A stretch of DNA of 64,000 nucleotides from Dillenia suffruticosa (taxonomy: Eukaryota; Streptophyta; Magnoliopsida; Dilleniales; Dilleniaceae): contig JAVTVX010000031.1 of assembly GCA_033439265.1 (NCBI GenBank), positions 12,189,001-12,253,000 on the forward strand, written 5' to 3'. Shown one piece after another: positions 11,777 through 25,000 of the stretch. The notes beneath the pieces were generated by a model, which worked only from the letters and a program-made list of their open reading frames with translations, searched no databases and had not been told where the DNA came from. Numbering within the stretch: the stretch's first letter is position 1; each line of letters begins with the position of its first letter. Position numbers and translations under genes: made by a program.

Positions 11777-14700
11777 AATTGGTATCAGAGCCCTTTGTTC
11801 CTAAGGGCCTATGTGTGAGAGCGACTCTGTGAGTAACCCTTTTTTTCACTACTAAAAGAATGCCAGGAAACAACTTTCTTTCAAACCCACTAGTTTTTTC
11901 TGGTGAAAATTATCAAATCTGGGTTGTCAAGATGAAATCATACTTGGAGATCAATGAGATTTGGGAAGTTGTGGTGTCGGATGATTTTCCACAACTCCAT
12001 GAAGATCCAATAGTTGTTCAAATGAGAGATCAAAGAGATGCAAGGAAAAGGAGATTCAAGGCACTGACATGCATTCACTCAGAAGTCTCAGATGCTGTTT
12101 TCACAAGGATTATGGCTTGTGAAACTACAAAAAAAGCTTGGGATGCACTCAAAGAAGCATATCAAGGGAATGACAGAACAAGGCAAATGCAAGTTCTGAA
12201 CCTCAAAAGAGAATTTGAACTTTTGAGGATAAATAAATCTGAAAACATTAAAAAGTATTCTAATAGACTCTTGAATGTTGTCAACAAGATAAGATTGATG
12301 GGTGAAGAACTCCCATACCAAAGAGTAGTAGAGAAAGTTTTGGTGAGTTTACCTGAAAGATTTGAGGCAAAGATTTCATCTCTTGAGGATTCAAGAGATC
12401 TTTCTCAAATCACCTTGTCAAAGTTAGTCAATGCCTTGCAAGCACAGGAGTAGAGGAGAGCTATCAAAAAAGAAGAAGTAGTTGAAGGTGCCTTTAAGGC
12501 AAAAGGCAAAAATCAAATTCAGCAAGGTGGCAAAGGCAAGAAAAATAAAAATGATGGTGACAACAGCAAATATGAAGTAAGGAAAGGCAAATTTCCTCCG
12601 TATACTCATTGTAAGAAGACTTCACACTTGCTAAAATTTTGTTGATAGAGGCCTAATGTTCAATGCAAATTTTGCAATCAAAATGGACATGTATAGAAGG
12701 TTTGTAAGAACAAGCAAGGAGCCCAACAAGCCCATATTATTGATGAGCCCCAGGAGGTACAATTATTTGTAGCAACATGTTTTGCAGACGATAGTTCAAG
12801 TGAAACTTGGCTGATTGATAGCGGTTGTACTTACCACATGACCAACAATGAGTCTATCTTTAAGGAGCTTGACAGATCTTATGTTTCCAAAGTTATGGGA
12901 AAGGGAGATTGTATTGAGGTTAAAGGCAGGGGACAAGTAGCAATTGAACATACATCAGGTACGAAAATCATTTCTGATGTTCTATTTATCCCTAAAATCA
13001 ATCAAAATCTGTTAAGTGTGGGGCAACTTCTTGAAAAAAATTACTCTGTAGTTTTTAAGGACAGTGCTTGTATGATTTATGATCCTCATAGGAGTAAACT
13101 TTTTTCTATAAAAATGAGAAAAAAAGTTTCTCTCTTGATTAGCTACAAAATGGTAGTGATGCCTTTACAAGCTTAGAAGATCAATCTGAGCTTTAGAATA
13201 AAAGATTTGGTAATTTCCATTATTCGGCACTTAATGATATGCATAAGAGTGGATTGGTGCAAGATTTGCCTATTGTTGAAAATGTAACTGGTGTTTGTAA
13301 GGTTTGTCAACTAGGAAAGCAAGCCAGGTTGTCATTTCCTCAAAACAAGGCATGGAGAGCAGTTGAAAAGCTACAACTGATCCATACAAACGTGTGTGGT
13401 TCCATGAGAACTCCTTCCTTAAGTGGCAACAGGTATTACATAGTTTTTATTGATGATTTTAGTAGATTTTGTTGGGTATATTTTATAAAACAAAAATCTG
13501 AGGTTGCTGTCGTGTTTTGAAAGTTTAAAGATTGAATTGAGAATCAATGTGGGCTAAAGATTAAGGTGATCAGATCTGATAATGTGGCAAAATATACTTC
13601 TAACTTATTTAACAAGTTTTGTGAATATGTAGGAATTAAACACCAGTTGACAGCAACTTACACTCCTCATCAAAATGGAGTAAGTGAAAGAAAAAACAGT
13701 CCTGGTGCTTGTTGTTTGAGAAGAAAATGCCAAAAAAATTTTGGGCTGAAGCTGTGAGTACTACAATATTTCTTCTCAACAGGCTATCAACAAAAGCACT
13801 AAATGATAAGACTCCATTTGAGACCTGGTTTGGATACAAGCCTACTATCCAAAATTTGAAGGTGTTTGGATGCATATGTCACACATATATCTCAGATGTG
13901 AAAAGAGGAAAACTTGATGAAAAGGCTGAAGCTGGGATCTTTATTAGATACGGTAGCACCACTAGGGGTTATAGAGTCTATCAACCCTTAAATGGAAAGG
14001 TGATTGTTAGCAGAGATATCAAATTCAATGAACTAGCTACATGGAATTGGGAAAAATCTGAAGCTAAGACCAAGGAATCTAGCCTAAAAGACATGCAGGA
14101 GCAAACTGATGATGAGCCTGTGGACCATGTTCCAGTTAGAGATGCCAGATTACTTTCTGATATCTATCAAAATTGTAACGTTGCTGTTCTTGAGCCTGCA
14201 AGATACAAAGAAGCTGCAGATGACTCCAGGTGGATTGTAGCAATGCCGGAGGATCTCAAAATGGTTGAAAAAAAATCAAACCTAGATCTTTGTGGACAGA
14301 CCAATTCACAAGACTCCTATTGGAGTAAAATGGGTGTTTAGAATCAAATTAAATATAGATGGTTCCATTAACAAGTACAAGGCAAGGCTGGTTGTCAAAG
14401 GATATGCTCAACAATTTGGAGTGGACTTCTCAGAAACATTTGCTCCTGTGGCCATGCTTGATACAATTAGGTTGCTTCTAGCACTAGCAGCTCAAGAAGA
14501 GTGGAAAGTATTTCAACTTGACGTCAAATCTGCCTTCTTAAATGGCTACTTGGAGGAGATTTTTATTGAGCAACCCGAAGGATTTGTCATGAAAGGAAAA
14601 GAAGACAAAGTTTGTCTTCTCAAGAAAGATTGCATGGTTTCAAACAATCTCCAAGGGCCTAGTATAGTAAATTTGATGATCATTTGCTGAAGATTGGATT

Positions 14701-15734
14701 TGAGAAGAGTTTGAGTGAATCTACTCTCTATGTCAAAGTTACTAACAATGAATTAATCATTGTTTTCTTGTATGTTGATGATTTGCTTGTTACAGGAAGC
14801 AACATAAACATGGTGAATCAATTCAAGGAGCAAATGAAAAATGTGTTTGAGACGACAGATATGAGTGAGATGGCGTGAGATGGCCTACTTCCTTGGGTTA
14901 GAAATTCAGCAATCTCAACAAGGAATATTTATTTGTCAGCACAAGTATGCAAAGGAAGTGCTGAAAAAGTTCAATATGGAATCCTCCAAATCTATCAACA
15001 CTCCTTTGATGGAGAATGAAAAATTAAGCAAAGATGATGGAGCTGTTAAAGCTGATAAAAGACTCTACAGAAGTCTCATTGGTTGCTTGATGTATCTCAC
15101 AGCAACAAGGTCGGATATCATGTATTCTGTCAGCCTACTTTCAAGGTTCATGCATTATCCAAGTGATTTACACTATAAAGCTGCAAAAAGAGTGCTTAGA
15201 TATATCAAGGGAGCAGCTAATTTCGGCATCTGTTTTAAGAAGTCACAAATGATGTTTTTGTTTGGTTTTTCTGACAGTGATTGGGGTGATTCCAGCGATG
15301 ACATAAAAAGCACTTCAGGTTACTTGTTTAACCTTGGTTCTGGATGTTTTTCTTGGAGTTCTAAGAAGCAAGATATAGTAGCTCAATCAACTGCAGAGAC
15401 AGAATATGTAGCTACTACTGTAGCAGTAAATCAAGCTTTATGGCTAAGGAAATTGCTAGCAGATTTGAAGCACACTCATAAGGAAGCAACTGAAATTTTT
15501 GTTGACAACAATGCTGCCATAGCTATCTCAAATAATCCGGTGTTTCATAGCAAAACTAAACATTTTAAGATCAAGCATTATTTTCTTAAAAAAGTGCAGA
15601 AGAATAAGGAGATTGTATTGGTTCATTGCAAGTCTCATATTCAGCTTGCTGATATTCTCACGAAAGCCTTATCTAAAGCAAGGTTTGAAGATTTAAGACT
15701 ATAAATTGGAGTCTGCAGCAAAAGTAGCAAGGAG

Positions 15735-15885
15735 TGTTGAATTCTAACTGTTAAGATTTTTTAGGGAAGAATATTCTCAAATTTATTATATTTATCTTTT
15801 TATATTTTGGAGAATAATCAATGAAAGTTGCTTTTTTGCCCAGAAAACATATTTTGCTTCAAGTTTCTTTCTTAAAAAACCATCA
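15735..15885 (+). repeat. 3' LTR of older Copia
   Basis: Begins TGTTGAATTCTAAC directly after a GCAAGGAG purine tract and ends ACCATCA. It is about 91 percent similar to the 5' copy by eye. Confidence 0.85.
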
Positions 15886-15937
15886 ACCACAAACAAGATA
15901 TTATAGTCAAGAAGATGGTTTCTAGAAAGTTGCCTTT

Positions 15938-16377
15938 TGTTGAAAATAAACATCACTTAAAGTCCAGAATTTCCCAGCCTTTGTATCAAATCCTACAGCC
16001 CACTATCTAAGCTCATTTGGTGAAACAGTCCAGCCCAAGAAGAAGTCTCATCAGGCCCAAGAAAGTGCTCTCCTCCAGCCCAAGAAGGGAGGGCCTGAGA
16101 GCCCTTCCCATTTGCCAGCAGAATAGCCGTTGGAAAGGATTCCAACGGCTAGTTCTACCAACTGCTGGAGGGCCCTCCAACGGCTATATTTCTGGCTGTT
16201 GGAGGGCCATCTTGTGTCCTTTTCTCTCTCTCTTCTTCTCCTATAAATTCCAGTCTTCTTCCCTTTGTAACCCATGAACAAAGACTCCAAAACCTATGTA
16301 TTCTTGCTTTGAAATACAATTAAGTTTTTATTAGTTTTGTGTCTCTTTATCATTCAACTTTAGTCTTACTTTCAACA
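15938..16377 (+). repeat. 5' LTR of young Copia
   Basis: 440 bp, TGTTGAAAAT to TTCAACA. Contains a TATAAATT promoter-like box near 16241 and an inverted motif AGCCGTTGGA/TCCAACGGCT at about 16124-16150. Confidence 0.95.
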
Positions 16378-19300
16378 TGGTATCAGAGCAATAAACGATC
16401 CCATCCTCTTCAAGGTTGGGTGACCCTCTTCCTCCCATAAACTTCACCCAAATTCAAAACTTATCCTCCATTCAATTGAAATGGGGAAACTACTATCAAT
16501 GGGTGAGTATTATGAAGAGAGCTCTCAATCTTCAAAATTTGGAGGGTTTCATTCTTGACGATCCTCTTGATGAAAGCAATCCATCATATAGAGAATGGAA
16601 GAAAAGAGATGATCATGTATTCATCATCTTGCTAAACTCCTTGGATGAGACTCACAAAGCCATGGTGACATGTGCTCCTAACGCCAAAATGGTATGGAAC
16701 ACAATGTTCTCTCTATATGGTCAAGAGTCCAACGTTGGAAGAATCTTTGAGTTGAAGAAGCAAATTGCAAATATTAAGAAGGAAGGAAAGTCTCTTCCAC
16801 AATACTTCGGAGAACTCGCCGATTTATGGAACGAGTTGATGACTTTTCGGCCGGATTCCATCGATCTTAAAGTCATCCAAAAAAGGAGAGAGGAGGACAA
16901 GATTTTTGCTCTTCTAATGGGGTTGGACGATTCCTTCACCCATCTTCGACAAAAAATCCTTCGAATGAAGGAGTTTCCTACATTAGGAGAAGTGCAAAAT
17001 ATGATCCAAAGAGTTGAAGTAAGTATGAGAATCGAGGAAGGCTCCAAGCTTAAAATGGAAGCTCACGGCTTCATGGTCACCCAAGACTTCACGGCAGCCA
17101 AGAACCTAAAAAAGGAGGTATGTTCTCATTGCAAAAAAAGAGGACACACAAAGGACAAATGCTGGTTCTTACATCCTCATTTAAGGCCAAAGAGCTTCAA
17201 GCCAAAGGATCAACAAGGAAGCTCAACTTTTGGAGCACAAGCTAATGCCCAACAAGCAACGATTCAAAATTCCACTATGGCCGAACTTGCAGCCCTCAAA
17301 ACCACTCTTGAAAGTGTCACAAAAAGGCTTCAACAAATCTCTCCTCTTAAGGTATAATTCAAAAACCTCTTACTAATCTACATTCGGAAGAATTTCTTAT
17401 TGATTCGGGTACCGACTATCATATGGTTAGAGATAAGTCAAAAATTAAGAGTTTTAAAAACCTCTCTAACCATAAGATAGTACGGGTTGCTCATGGGCAA
17501 GATTTGAAAGTAAGCCAAGTTGAGGAAATTGATATTTTTGGAAAATCAACAAATGCCTTATATGTTCCCAAGCTTACCTCAAATCTATTGTCCATAAGTA
17601 AAATCACTAAGGATCAAGAATGTAGAGTTATCTTTGACCCAAACTCGGTTTCCTTTCAGGACCTCAAGTCGAATCAATTGATTGGCAAAGGTTCTAGAAG
17701 AGAAGGCCTCTACTTTTTGGACAAAGAACAACATGCATTTTTGGCTCATATCAAGGAAGATTCATCTCTTTGGCATGGGCGATTGGGACATCCTAGTGAC
17801 CAAGTTTTAAAACGTCTATTCCCAAACTTAAATTATGAGAACAGACATTGTAAAGCTTGTATTTTAGCCAAAGAAATCCGAACTGTGTATCCTATTTCCA
17901 AAACAATATATGAAGATACGTTTGATTTGATTCATTCCGATGTTTGGACCTCTCCCATTATTTCTCATTTAGGATATAAATATTTTATCACATTCATTGA
18001 TCATAAAACTAGGTATACATGGGTGTATCTTTTAAACACCAAAGACCAAGCTCTTGAAGCTCTCGAGAGTTATGTGAAATATGTGACTAAACTATATAAT
18101 GCCAATATAAAAATCCTAAGATCTGACCATGGTGGTGAATTCACAAGTCACAATTTTGAAGACTATCTCAAGGATAATAGCATTATACACCAACTATCAT
18201 GTGTATACACACCCCAACAAAATGGGGTAGCCGAACGTAAGAATAGGCACATACTAGAGATTGCTAGAGCTATGATATTTTATGCAAACACACCTAAGAA
18301 ATTTTGGTGCGATGCGGTTAAAACCGCGGTACATGTTATAAATCTCATGCCATCTGATGTTTTGAAAGGCCTATCTCCCTTAGAACTTCTTTTAGGAAGA
18401 AAACCAAAACTTTCTCACCTTAGAACATTTTGTTGCATATGCTATGTTCACATTCCTACACATTTAAGAAACAAATTAGAACATAGAGGAAAAAAAGTGT
18501 GTATTTCTTGGGTATGCATCCTTTGAAAAAGGTTATAGATGCTATGATTGTTCTACTAACCGCACATACACATAGAAAGATGTGATATTTTTGGAGAATG
18601 AATTCTATTTTTCAGGAAAAGAAGTAAATGAAATTCCAAAGGAAAGCTCTCAAACAACCACTTGGGATTTTCTAGTGACTCCCAATGCTACTCAAGAAGT
18701 TAAAAACCCAATCAATCCTCAAGTAGCCGAAAGAAATTCTCAAAATGAGGAAGAAGGATCAAACCCTACGGATGAAGACTCACTGCTTGATTCAGGGGGA
18801 GATCATAGAACAAGTGAGGATGAGAACTCCTCGCCAAGTTCAGAAGAGCCAAGTGATCCTCCAGTTCAGCTTAGGAGATCAACAAGACTTAGGCTTCCAC
18901 CATCAGAATGAGTCAACCAAAGATATCCCATATATGATTATTACACTACATCTCATGTCTCTTCGAGCCATCAAACATTCATAAATGGGATAGACAAGGA
19001 GATTGAACCCAAGACATTCGAAGAAGCTTCAAAAGATCCTAGGTAGAGGGAAGCAATAAACAAAGAATTAGAATCTCTAACTAAGAATAGTACTTGGGAG
19101 ATCACCTCTTTACCAAAAGGAAAAAAAGCCGTGGGATGCAAATGGGTGTTCAAAATCAAGTATAAAAGTGATGGATCTATCGAAAGATACAAGGCAAGAC
19201 TAGTAGCAAAGGGATACACTCAAGCATATGGAGTTGATTATAAGGAAACTTTCACACCGGTTGCTAAAATGAATACCGTTCGAGTACTTCTTTCGCTTGC

Positions 19301-20542
19301 AATCAACTATGGATGGAATATATTCCAAATGGATGTAGCAAATGCATTCCTTCAAGGAGACTTAGAAGAAGAAGTATATATGCAACTTCCTCAAGGCTTC
19401 CAACATCAAGAAGGAGATGTATGTAAGCTACACAAGGCAATATATGGGCTCAAGCAATCTCCAAGGGTATGGTACGCAAAACTAAGTCTTGCTCTTCTCA
19501 GTAATGGTTTTACAAAATGTAATAGTGATTCATCCTTGTTTATTAGAAAAAACAATGATAAATTAGTAATTACCTTAGTTTACGTAGACGATATTATAAT
19601 AACCGGAAATGATATGCTTCTCATTGATATTGTTAGAAATTTCTTAAAATCTAAATTTGAAATTAAAGATTTAGGAAAATTAAAGTATTTTCTAGGAATT
19701 GAGCTAATCTATTGCCACAATGGATTAGTTCTATCCCAAAGAAAATATGCTCTTGACTTGTTACAGGAAACAGGAAAGCTAGGAGCTAGACCGGCTTGTA
19801 GTCCAGTTTCCACCTCCGGACCCTTAGAAGACGATGAGAAACCCTATGAAAAGATCGAGAGATATCAGCGGCTTGTAGGAAGGCTAATCTACCTCACGAT
19901 CACGAGACCAGATATAGCCTATGCGGTGAGTCAGATAAGCCAATACATGCATGCTCCAAAGAAGGGTCATTGGAGAGCAGCTGAGAGAATCTTCCACTAT
20001 ATCAAAGGTTCCCCCGGATTAGGAATTTGGATGAAGAAAAATGGAAGTTCAGAAATTGAGGGATACTGTGATGCAGATTGGGCAGGTGATCCTAAAGATA
20101 GAAGATCCACCACCGGGTTTTGCATGTTCATAGGAGGTAACCTAGTTGCATGGAAAAGCAAGAAACAAAGTGTAGTATCTAGATCAAGTGCGGAGGCCGA
20201 ATATAGGGCAATGGCTGCTAGCGCTAGTGAAATAGTATGGTTGAAGGCCCTAGTAGAAGAACTAGGATTCAGAGTCACAACTCCCATCAAACTTCATTGT
20301 GACAATCAGTCCGCTATTCATATTGCCTCCAATCTAGTCTTCCATGAACGTACCAAGCACATAGAAGTTGATTGTCATTTTATCCGACAAAAAATGGAAG
20401 AGAAACTCATTTTCACACCTCACGTCAAAGGAAAAGATCAACTAACGGATATTTTCACAAAAGGAGGAACCGCAGCTCACTTACAAGAAATGTTGGACAA
20501 GTTGGGTACTATCAACATCTTCGCACCCAACTTGAGGGGGAG

Positions 20543-20982
20543 TGTTGAAAATAAACATCACTTAAAATCCAGAATTTCTCAGCCTTTGTATCAAATCCTG
20601 CAGCCCACTCTCTAAGCTCATTTGGTGAAACAATCCAGCCCAATAAGAAGTCTCATCAGGCGCAAGAAAGTGCTCTCCTCTAGCCCAAGAAGGGAGGGCC
20701 TGAGAGCCCTTCCCATTTGCCAGCAGAATAGCCGTTGGAAAGGATTCCAACGGCTAGTTCTACCAGCTGCTGGAGGGCCCTCCAACTGCTATATTTCTAG
20801 CTATTGGAGGGCCATCTTGTGTCCTTTTCTCTCTCTCTTTTTCTCCTATAAATTCCAGTATTCTTCCCTTTGTAACCCATGAACAAAGACTCCAAAACCT
20901 ATGTATTCTTGTTTTGAAATACAATTAAGTTTTTATTAGTTTTGTGTCTCTTTATCATTCAACTTTAGTCTTACTTTCAACA
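20543..20982 (+). repeat. 3' LTR of young Copia
   Basis: 440 bp, same ends as the 5' copy and about 96-97 percent identical by eye. Followed directly by the CCTTT target duplication. Confidence 0.95.
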
Positions 20983-22041
20983 CCTTTCAAGCCTTGTAAT
21001 TAGGCAGGCAAATATGCACGCTCATCCAATCTGAAGAAAAGGCACATGGAGAAGTATGAGCTAAAACCTTTTTTAAAGGTTGTTTTATCAAACAGATTAA
21101 GCAGAGGCAGAGATACCCTTGGAAATACCAATTTCCTAGACGTAGTGATCAGTTATTATTCATAGAGATTCAAAAGGCATATCATGACAAGAGTCATGAC
21201 AAGAGAACCAACTTAGATGAAGAAATCCTAGTAGACATGTCATGGTAGCACCTCATCAACCATACAAAGCCGGCAAGTTTGGCAAGCTACAATCCATGAC
21301 AAAATGATGATAAACACGTAAAATAATTCCTTAAGTAGGACTTCACAAAGTGCCTCGTTCTTTCATCCTGACAACCAACAATTTCTTTTAATCAATATCA
21401 ATTGTATACCTACACAAGAGCATGCAAAGTCATGCCATGACAACCAACTTCTTTACCGAATAAAAACTAGGCCTTGAGAACCAACACATTTAATAAGTGA
21501 CATTAAATTTTCACTAGCTTCAATGTCACAAGTGCATAGAGATGATCCAAAGACTTTCTGAGGTTAAGTGCATTCATCATCTCAACAGTATCACCATTCA
21601 ATCACTAATGAATGGCGGTGAGTTATAAATCTCTTTCTTTTTTTTTGGGGGGGGGGTGTTGGTTCGATTGCGACGAGTCAACTGATGTTGTAAGCGCCGC
21701 CGCAAAAAACATGTGGTCTAAGAAGGGAAATGTGTGGACATTGGACAACCATATCCTCTCAAAGGAAAAATAAATAAATAAAAAGGATTGCTTGTCAGAA
21801 TCAAATCCAATGTCCCATGCATCGAGGCAAGCAACTTTAGTACAAATCAAATGTATAGACAATTGATCCTTGTGCAAAAACCTTAGATTAGTACAAATCA
21901 AATCGGCTAATTAGTCACTCTGAGATTCTCTCTTTTTTCCCTGCTTCTCTGCTTGAGTTCGGAGCAAGCCCCAGTTAAATGTATAGACAATTGATACAAC
22001 AAAAATAAGAGTTATAACTCACCATAAGCTTAGTACAAGAA
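20983..22041. other. 3' flank of the DUF1365 gene
   Basis: No gene is recognised between the young Copia and the DUF1365 stop codon. The part nearest 22041 is presumably the gene's 3' UTR. A T9/G9 homopolymer pair lies at about 21636-21655. Confidence 0.5.
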
Positions 22042-25000
22042 TCAAGACCAAGGCCAGGGAGCATCCCTCCAAGCAAAGCAACGATCTCCACCAACCCCAT
22101 TACTTAAAACATTTGAATTGCTTCTTTCTCCTTGAACGTCTTTACCTTTATCTGATCTAACTTCTGTGCAACCTTTAAGTTTATGATCACGTAACTTAGC
22201 TTCCTCCCTATACATCGAATTGCTGTACCTTGGATGTTGTATAAATGCAACATTTTTCCACCATAGTATGAAAGCCTGGAGAGAGATGCAGATGGAAAAG
22301 ACTGATGGAGAGGGAAAGGATAACATGCTTGAAACATTTGTACCATCTTCGAGTATCATTTCATCAGACTAATTTCTAAGACAAGACCATAAAATATAGA
22401 GTAATTTATGTGTTTTGAACCCTGATTTCGTAGTTTTAAGGGACTCAATCTTGAGGAATGATTACTTCCTTTTTCTCATATACATATTCTTCCTCTAATT
22501 AAATAAATCCCCCCAACTACTGGATCAATTAAAGAGATAAAATTCCAATATACTAAATATCTCAATAGGAAGTTGAAGACAACATTCAATTACAAGATCA
22601 ATAGTTTTAAACGACCCAATCTTGAGGGATAATGCTTTTTTTTTTTCTCATATGGCTATTCTTCCTCTAATTAAAGAATTCCCCCAACTCCAGCATCAAT
22701 TAAAGAAATAAAATCCGAATATTCTTAATAGCTCAATATGGAAATTGAAGATATCATTGTGAGTGATGTGTATATAAAATTGTACACTGGTATGTTGTAA
22801 GTGATGGGAACCCCAAGATTTGTAAAATGAAGGAAATTTTAAATGCTGGTATTCTAAATAGCTCAAGATATTAAAATTCAAAGGTATGGGAACCTCAGGA
22901 TTTTACAATAAAATCCCAATATACTAAATTGCTCGTTTTATCAGAAGGGATGGGAACCCCAAGAATTAAAACTGAGAAATGTTATCACCATAAAAACGGA
23001 TCAATTAAAGGAATCAAGTTTCCAGAAAGTAGTTGATTAATGGATACCTATATATTTAAAATTTCTTACATTTCAATCATTTTCACAATTGGGACTTTTG
23101 AGGGATGTGATACATCATGCTTTACGCAGCAAAGTTCGATCATGCTATTATCTGGAGCCTGGACCTTTTGCTCCAAAAATACATGGTCAAGAAACTAATA
23201 GTCCAACTTTATGCCAATAATAGACATCATATTAGCTCTTCATATTCAAACAATTTAAGGAACTTATAACCTGAAGAGAATGAATACAAGAACACTGGTT
23301 GGAGCTTTTTCAAAAGTGCAGGACATTTTCCCCTCACTTAAAACATGTGCAATTTGTAGCAATTTGTATATGGGATAAATTGTCCTTTTGTTTTACATGG
23401 AATTAGTTGTCTATACATATAAGGAATGCAGGTAATTGTACCCCGAATTTCAAAGAATATAGCTGCAAAATCTTCTCCAAGTCCAATAGTGTTTATGACC
23501 CTGAGTAAAAGCTGATGCTGCGGGGAAAATTAGGTAGTGGGCTAAATCATTGTGAATGCATTAGTGGTTTCCCAGAGATGATAAATAACTGGTCAGAGAA
23601 TTGCCTGAGAATTAGTTAGCTGGATAACTCTTGGGTTATTTACCACATTAGTGAATTCTCAAAGTTGATAAATAACTGGTCAAAAAAATTGCCTGGTCTA
23701 AAATCCTAAATTTGGCACAAGTGGAGCAACTTACGTGCCAATATATCCAGAGTGCAACCTTCTGAGGCATCAACCAGAAAAATAGTGCATGATCAGATGC
23801 ATTTGAGAAAATTCTCTTGGCCTTCAATGTGGCTGTAAAAAAGTCACCTAACTTGGGATGTTGAACTGAAATTGTCACCATCAAACTATCCCCAGGTGAA
23901 GTGGCATGGATTTTCCAGTTGCCAAGCATATCCTGCAATCATTTGCAAATGTCTGAAGAGAATCAAACTAAGCATGATATAACCTAAGCATCAGTAAGCT
24001 ATGACAGAAAATGATGGACCATAAAAGATCAGTGCAGATGACAAGGCCTCTAGCTCAGGTGACGCAGATTCAGATACACCACACTGATTGCATAAGGAAC
24101 TTGTACAGTTGTACTCTTGTCAAATGCATGGTTTTATACACTTAGCAAAAAGAAAAATAAAAATGCATGGTTTAGATGAACTATGTGCGGAAACAGGTAC
24201 TAAACATGTGTAATGTGGTGGTGTGCTAATTTAAGTTCATGTATTCAGAGCGATCTGAAAATTGATAACCTTGTAGTGTGATTATAAAAATGCATGAAGA
24301 GGAGTCGCCTCCTTTTTGCAATAGTGATGGATGAAATAATAAAGAGGATTCAAAATGAAATACCATGGCATACACTTTTTGTAAATGATATAGTAATGGT
24401 CGATGAAATTAGGAAGGGTATTAGCATTAAATTGGAGTTATGAAAAGATATACTAGAACCCAGAGAATTTAAATTGAGTCGGTCAAAACTGAGTATAAGA
24501 TGTATGTTTGGTGATAGTTATCAGAATGATGAAAAAACGATTACGTTAGAGACTGAATGTACCAAAGAGTGAACGTTTTAAATATTTTGGAAATTTAGTG
24601 AAACATTAGCGTAAGCTGTTGAAAATTTGGATGCAAGTTATCCGTAAAAATATGTCAAGAGTTTAGTTGAAAAGATAATTTTAGATAATAATGAGTGGCA
24701 TAGGAAAATCCGAACCAGTTGAAGTAAAGCACCATCGATTGTTACTTTCAAATTTTAATTTGTTATTTTATTAATTTTTTGTTCTTTTTCCTCTCTCATA
24801 TATTGGTCTCTCAAACAATTGATTTCAAAAATTGGGATTAAAATTCAATTTGTTGTTGTTTTTGTATGAAGAGGAGTGCCCAAGGTAAGAGGAAAGACTA
24901 CTCAAGAAGAAAACATATAGTGAGTAGGGAGTTATAAACAGCTTCAAAGGGTCGTACATAATCATCTTAGTTTCATAGTTTTAGTTATTGCACTCAGAGT

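Larger units (their letters stand above)
11627..15885 (+). mobile_element. Older Ty1/Copia retrotransposon, broken
   Basis: A 4.26-kb Copia fossil on the plus strand. Short LTRs (about 150 bp) lie at each end. The tRNA-Met primer site TGGTATCAGAGC follows the 5' LTR at about 11780, and a purine-rich tract precedes the 3' LTR. Parts recognised in order are gag with a zinc-knuckle region (about 11.86-12.7 kb), protease and GAG-pre-integrase (about 12.8-13.35 kb), integrase (about 13.35-14.05 kb), reverse transcriptase (about 14.25-15.0 kb) and RNase H (about 15.25-15.7 kb). The order protease-integrase-RT is diagnostic of Copia. The LTRs differ by roughly 8-9 percent by eye, so it is several million years old. 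It is broken, with very roughly eight to ten interruptions. No target duplication was seen. Confidence 0.92.
15938..20982 (+). mobile_element. Young Ty1/Copia retrotransposon, nearly whole
   Basis: A 5.05-kb plus-strand Copia copy flanked by a perfect 5-bp target duplication CCTTT (15933-15937 and 20983-20987). LTRs of 440 bp lie at both ends. TGGTATCAGAGC abuts the 5' LTR, and the tract GAGGGGGAG precedes the 3' LTR. In order: gag with a CCHC knuckle (about 16.42-17.35 kb), protease and integrase (about 17.4-18.5 kb), an acidic linker, then RT and RNase H (about 19.1-20.5 kb). The LTRs show about 15 differences in 440 bp by eye (3-4 percent), which suggests an insertion of order 1-4 million years at usual plant rates. 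It looks nearly whole, with about three or four interruptions. It lies just 52 bp from the older Copia. Confidence 0.95.

Noticed and set aside
12088-12321. Minus-strand open frames over the Copia elements
   Set aside because: They are shadows of the plus-strand gag and pol sequence.
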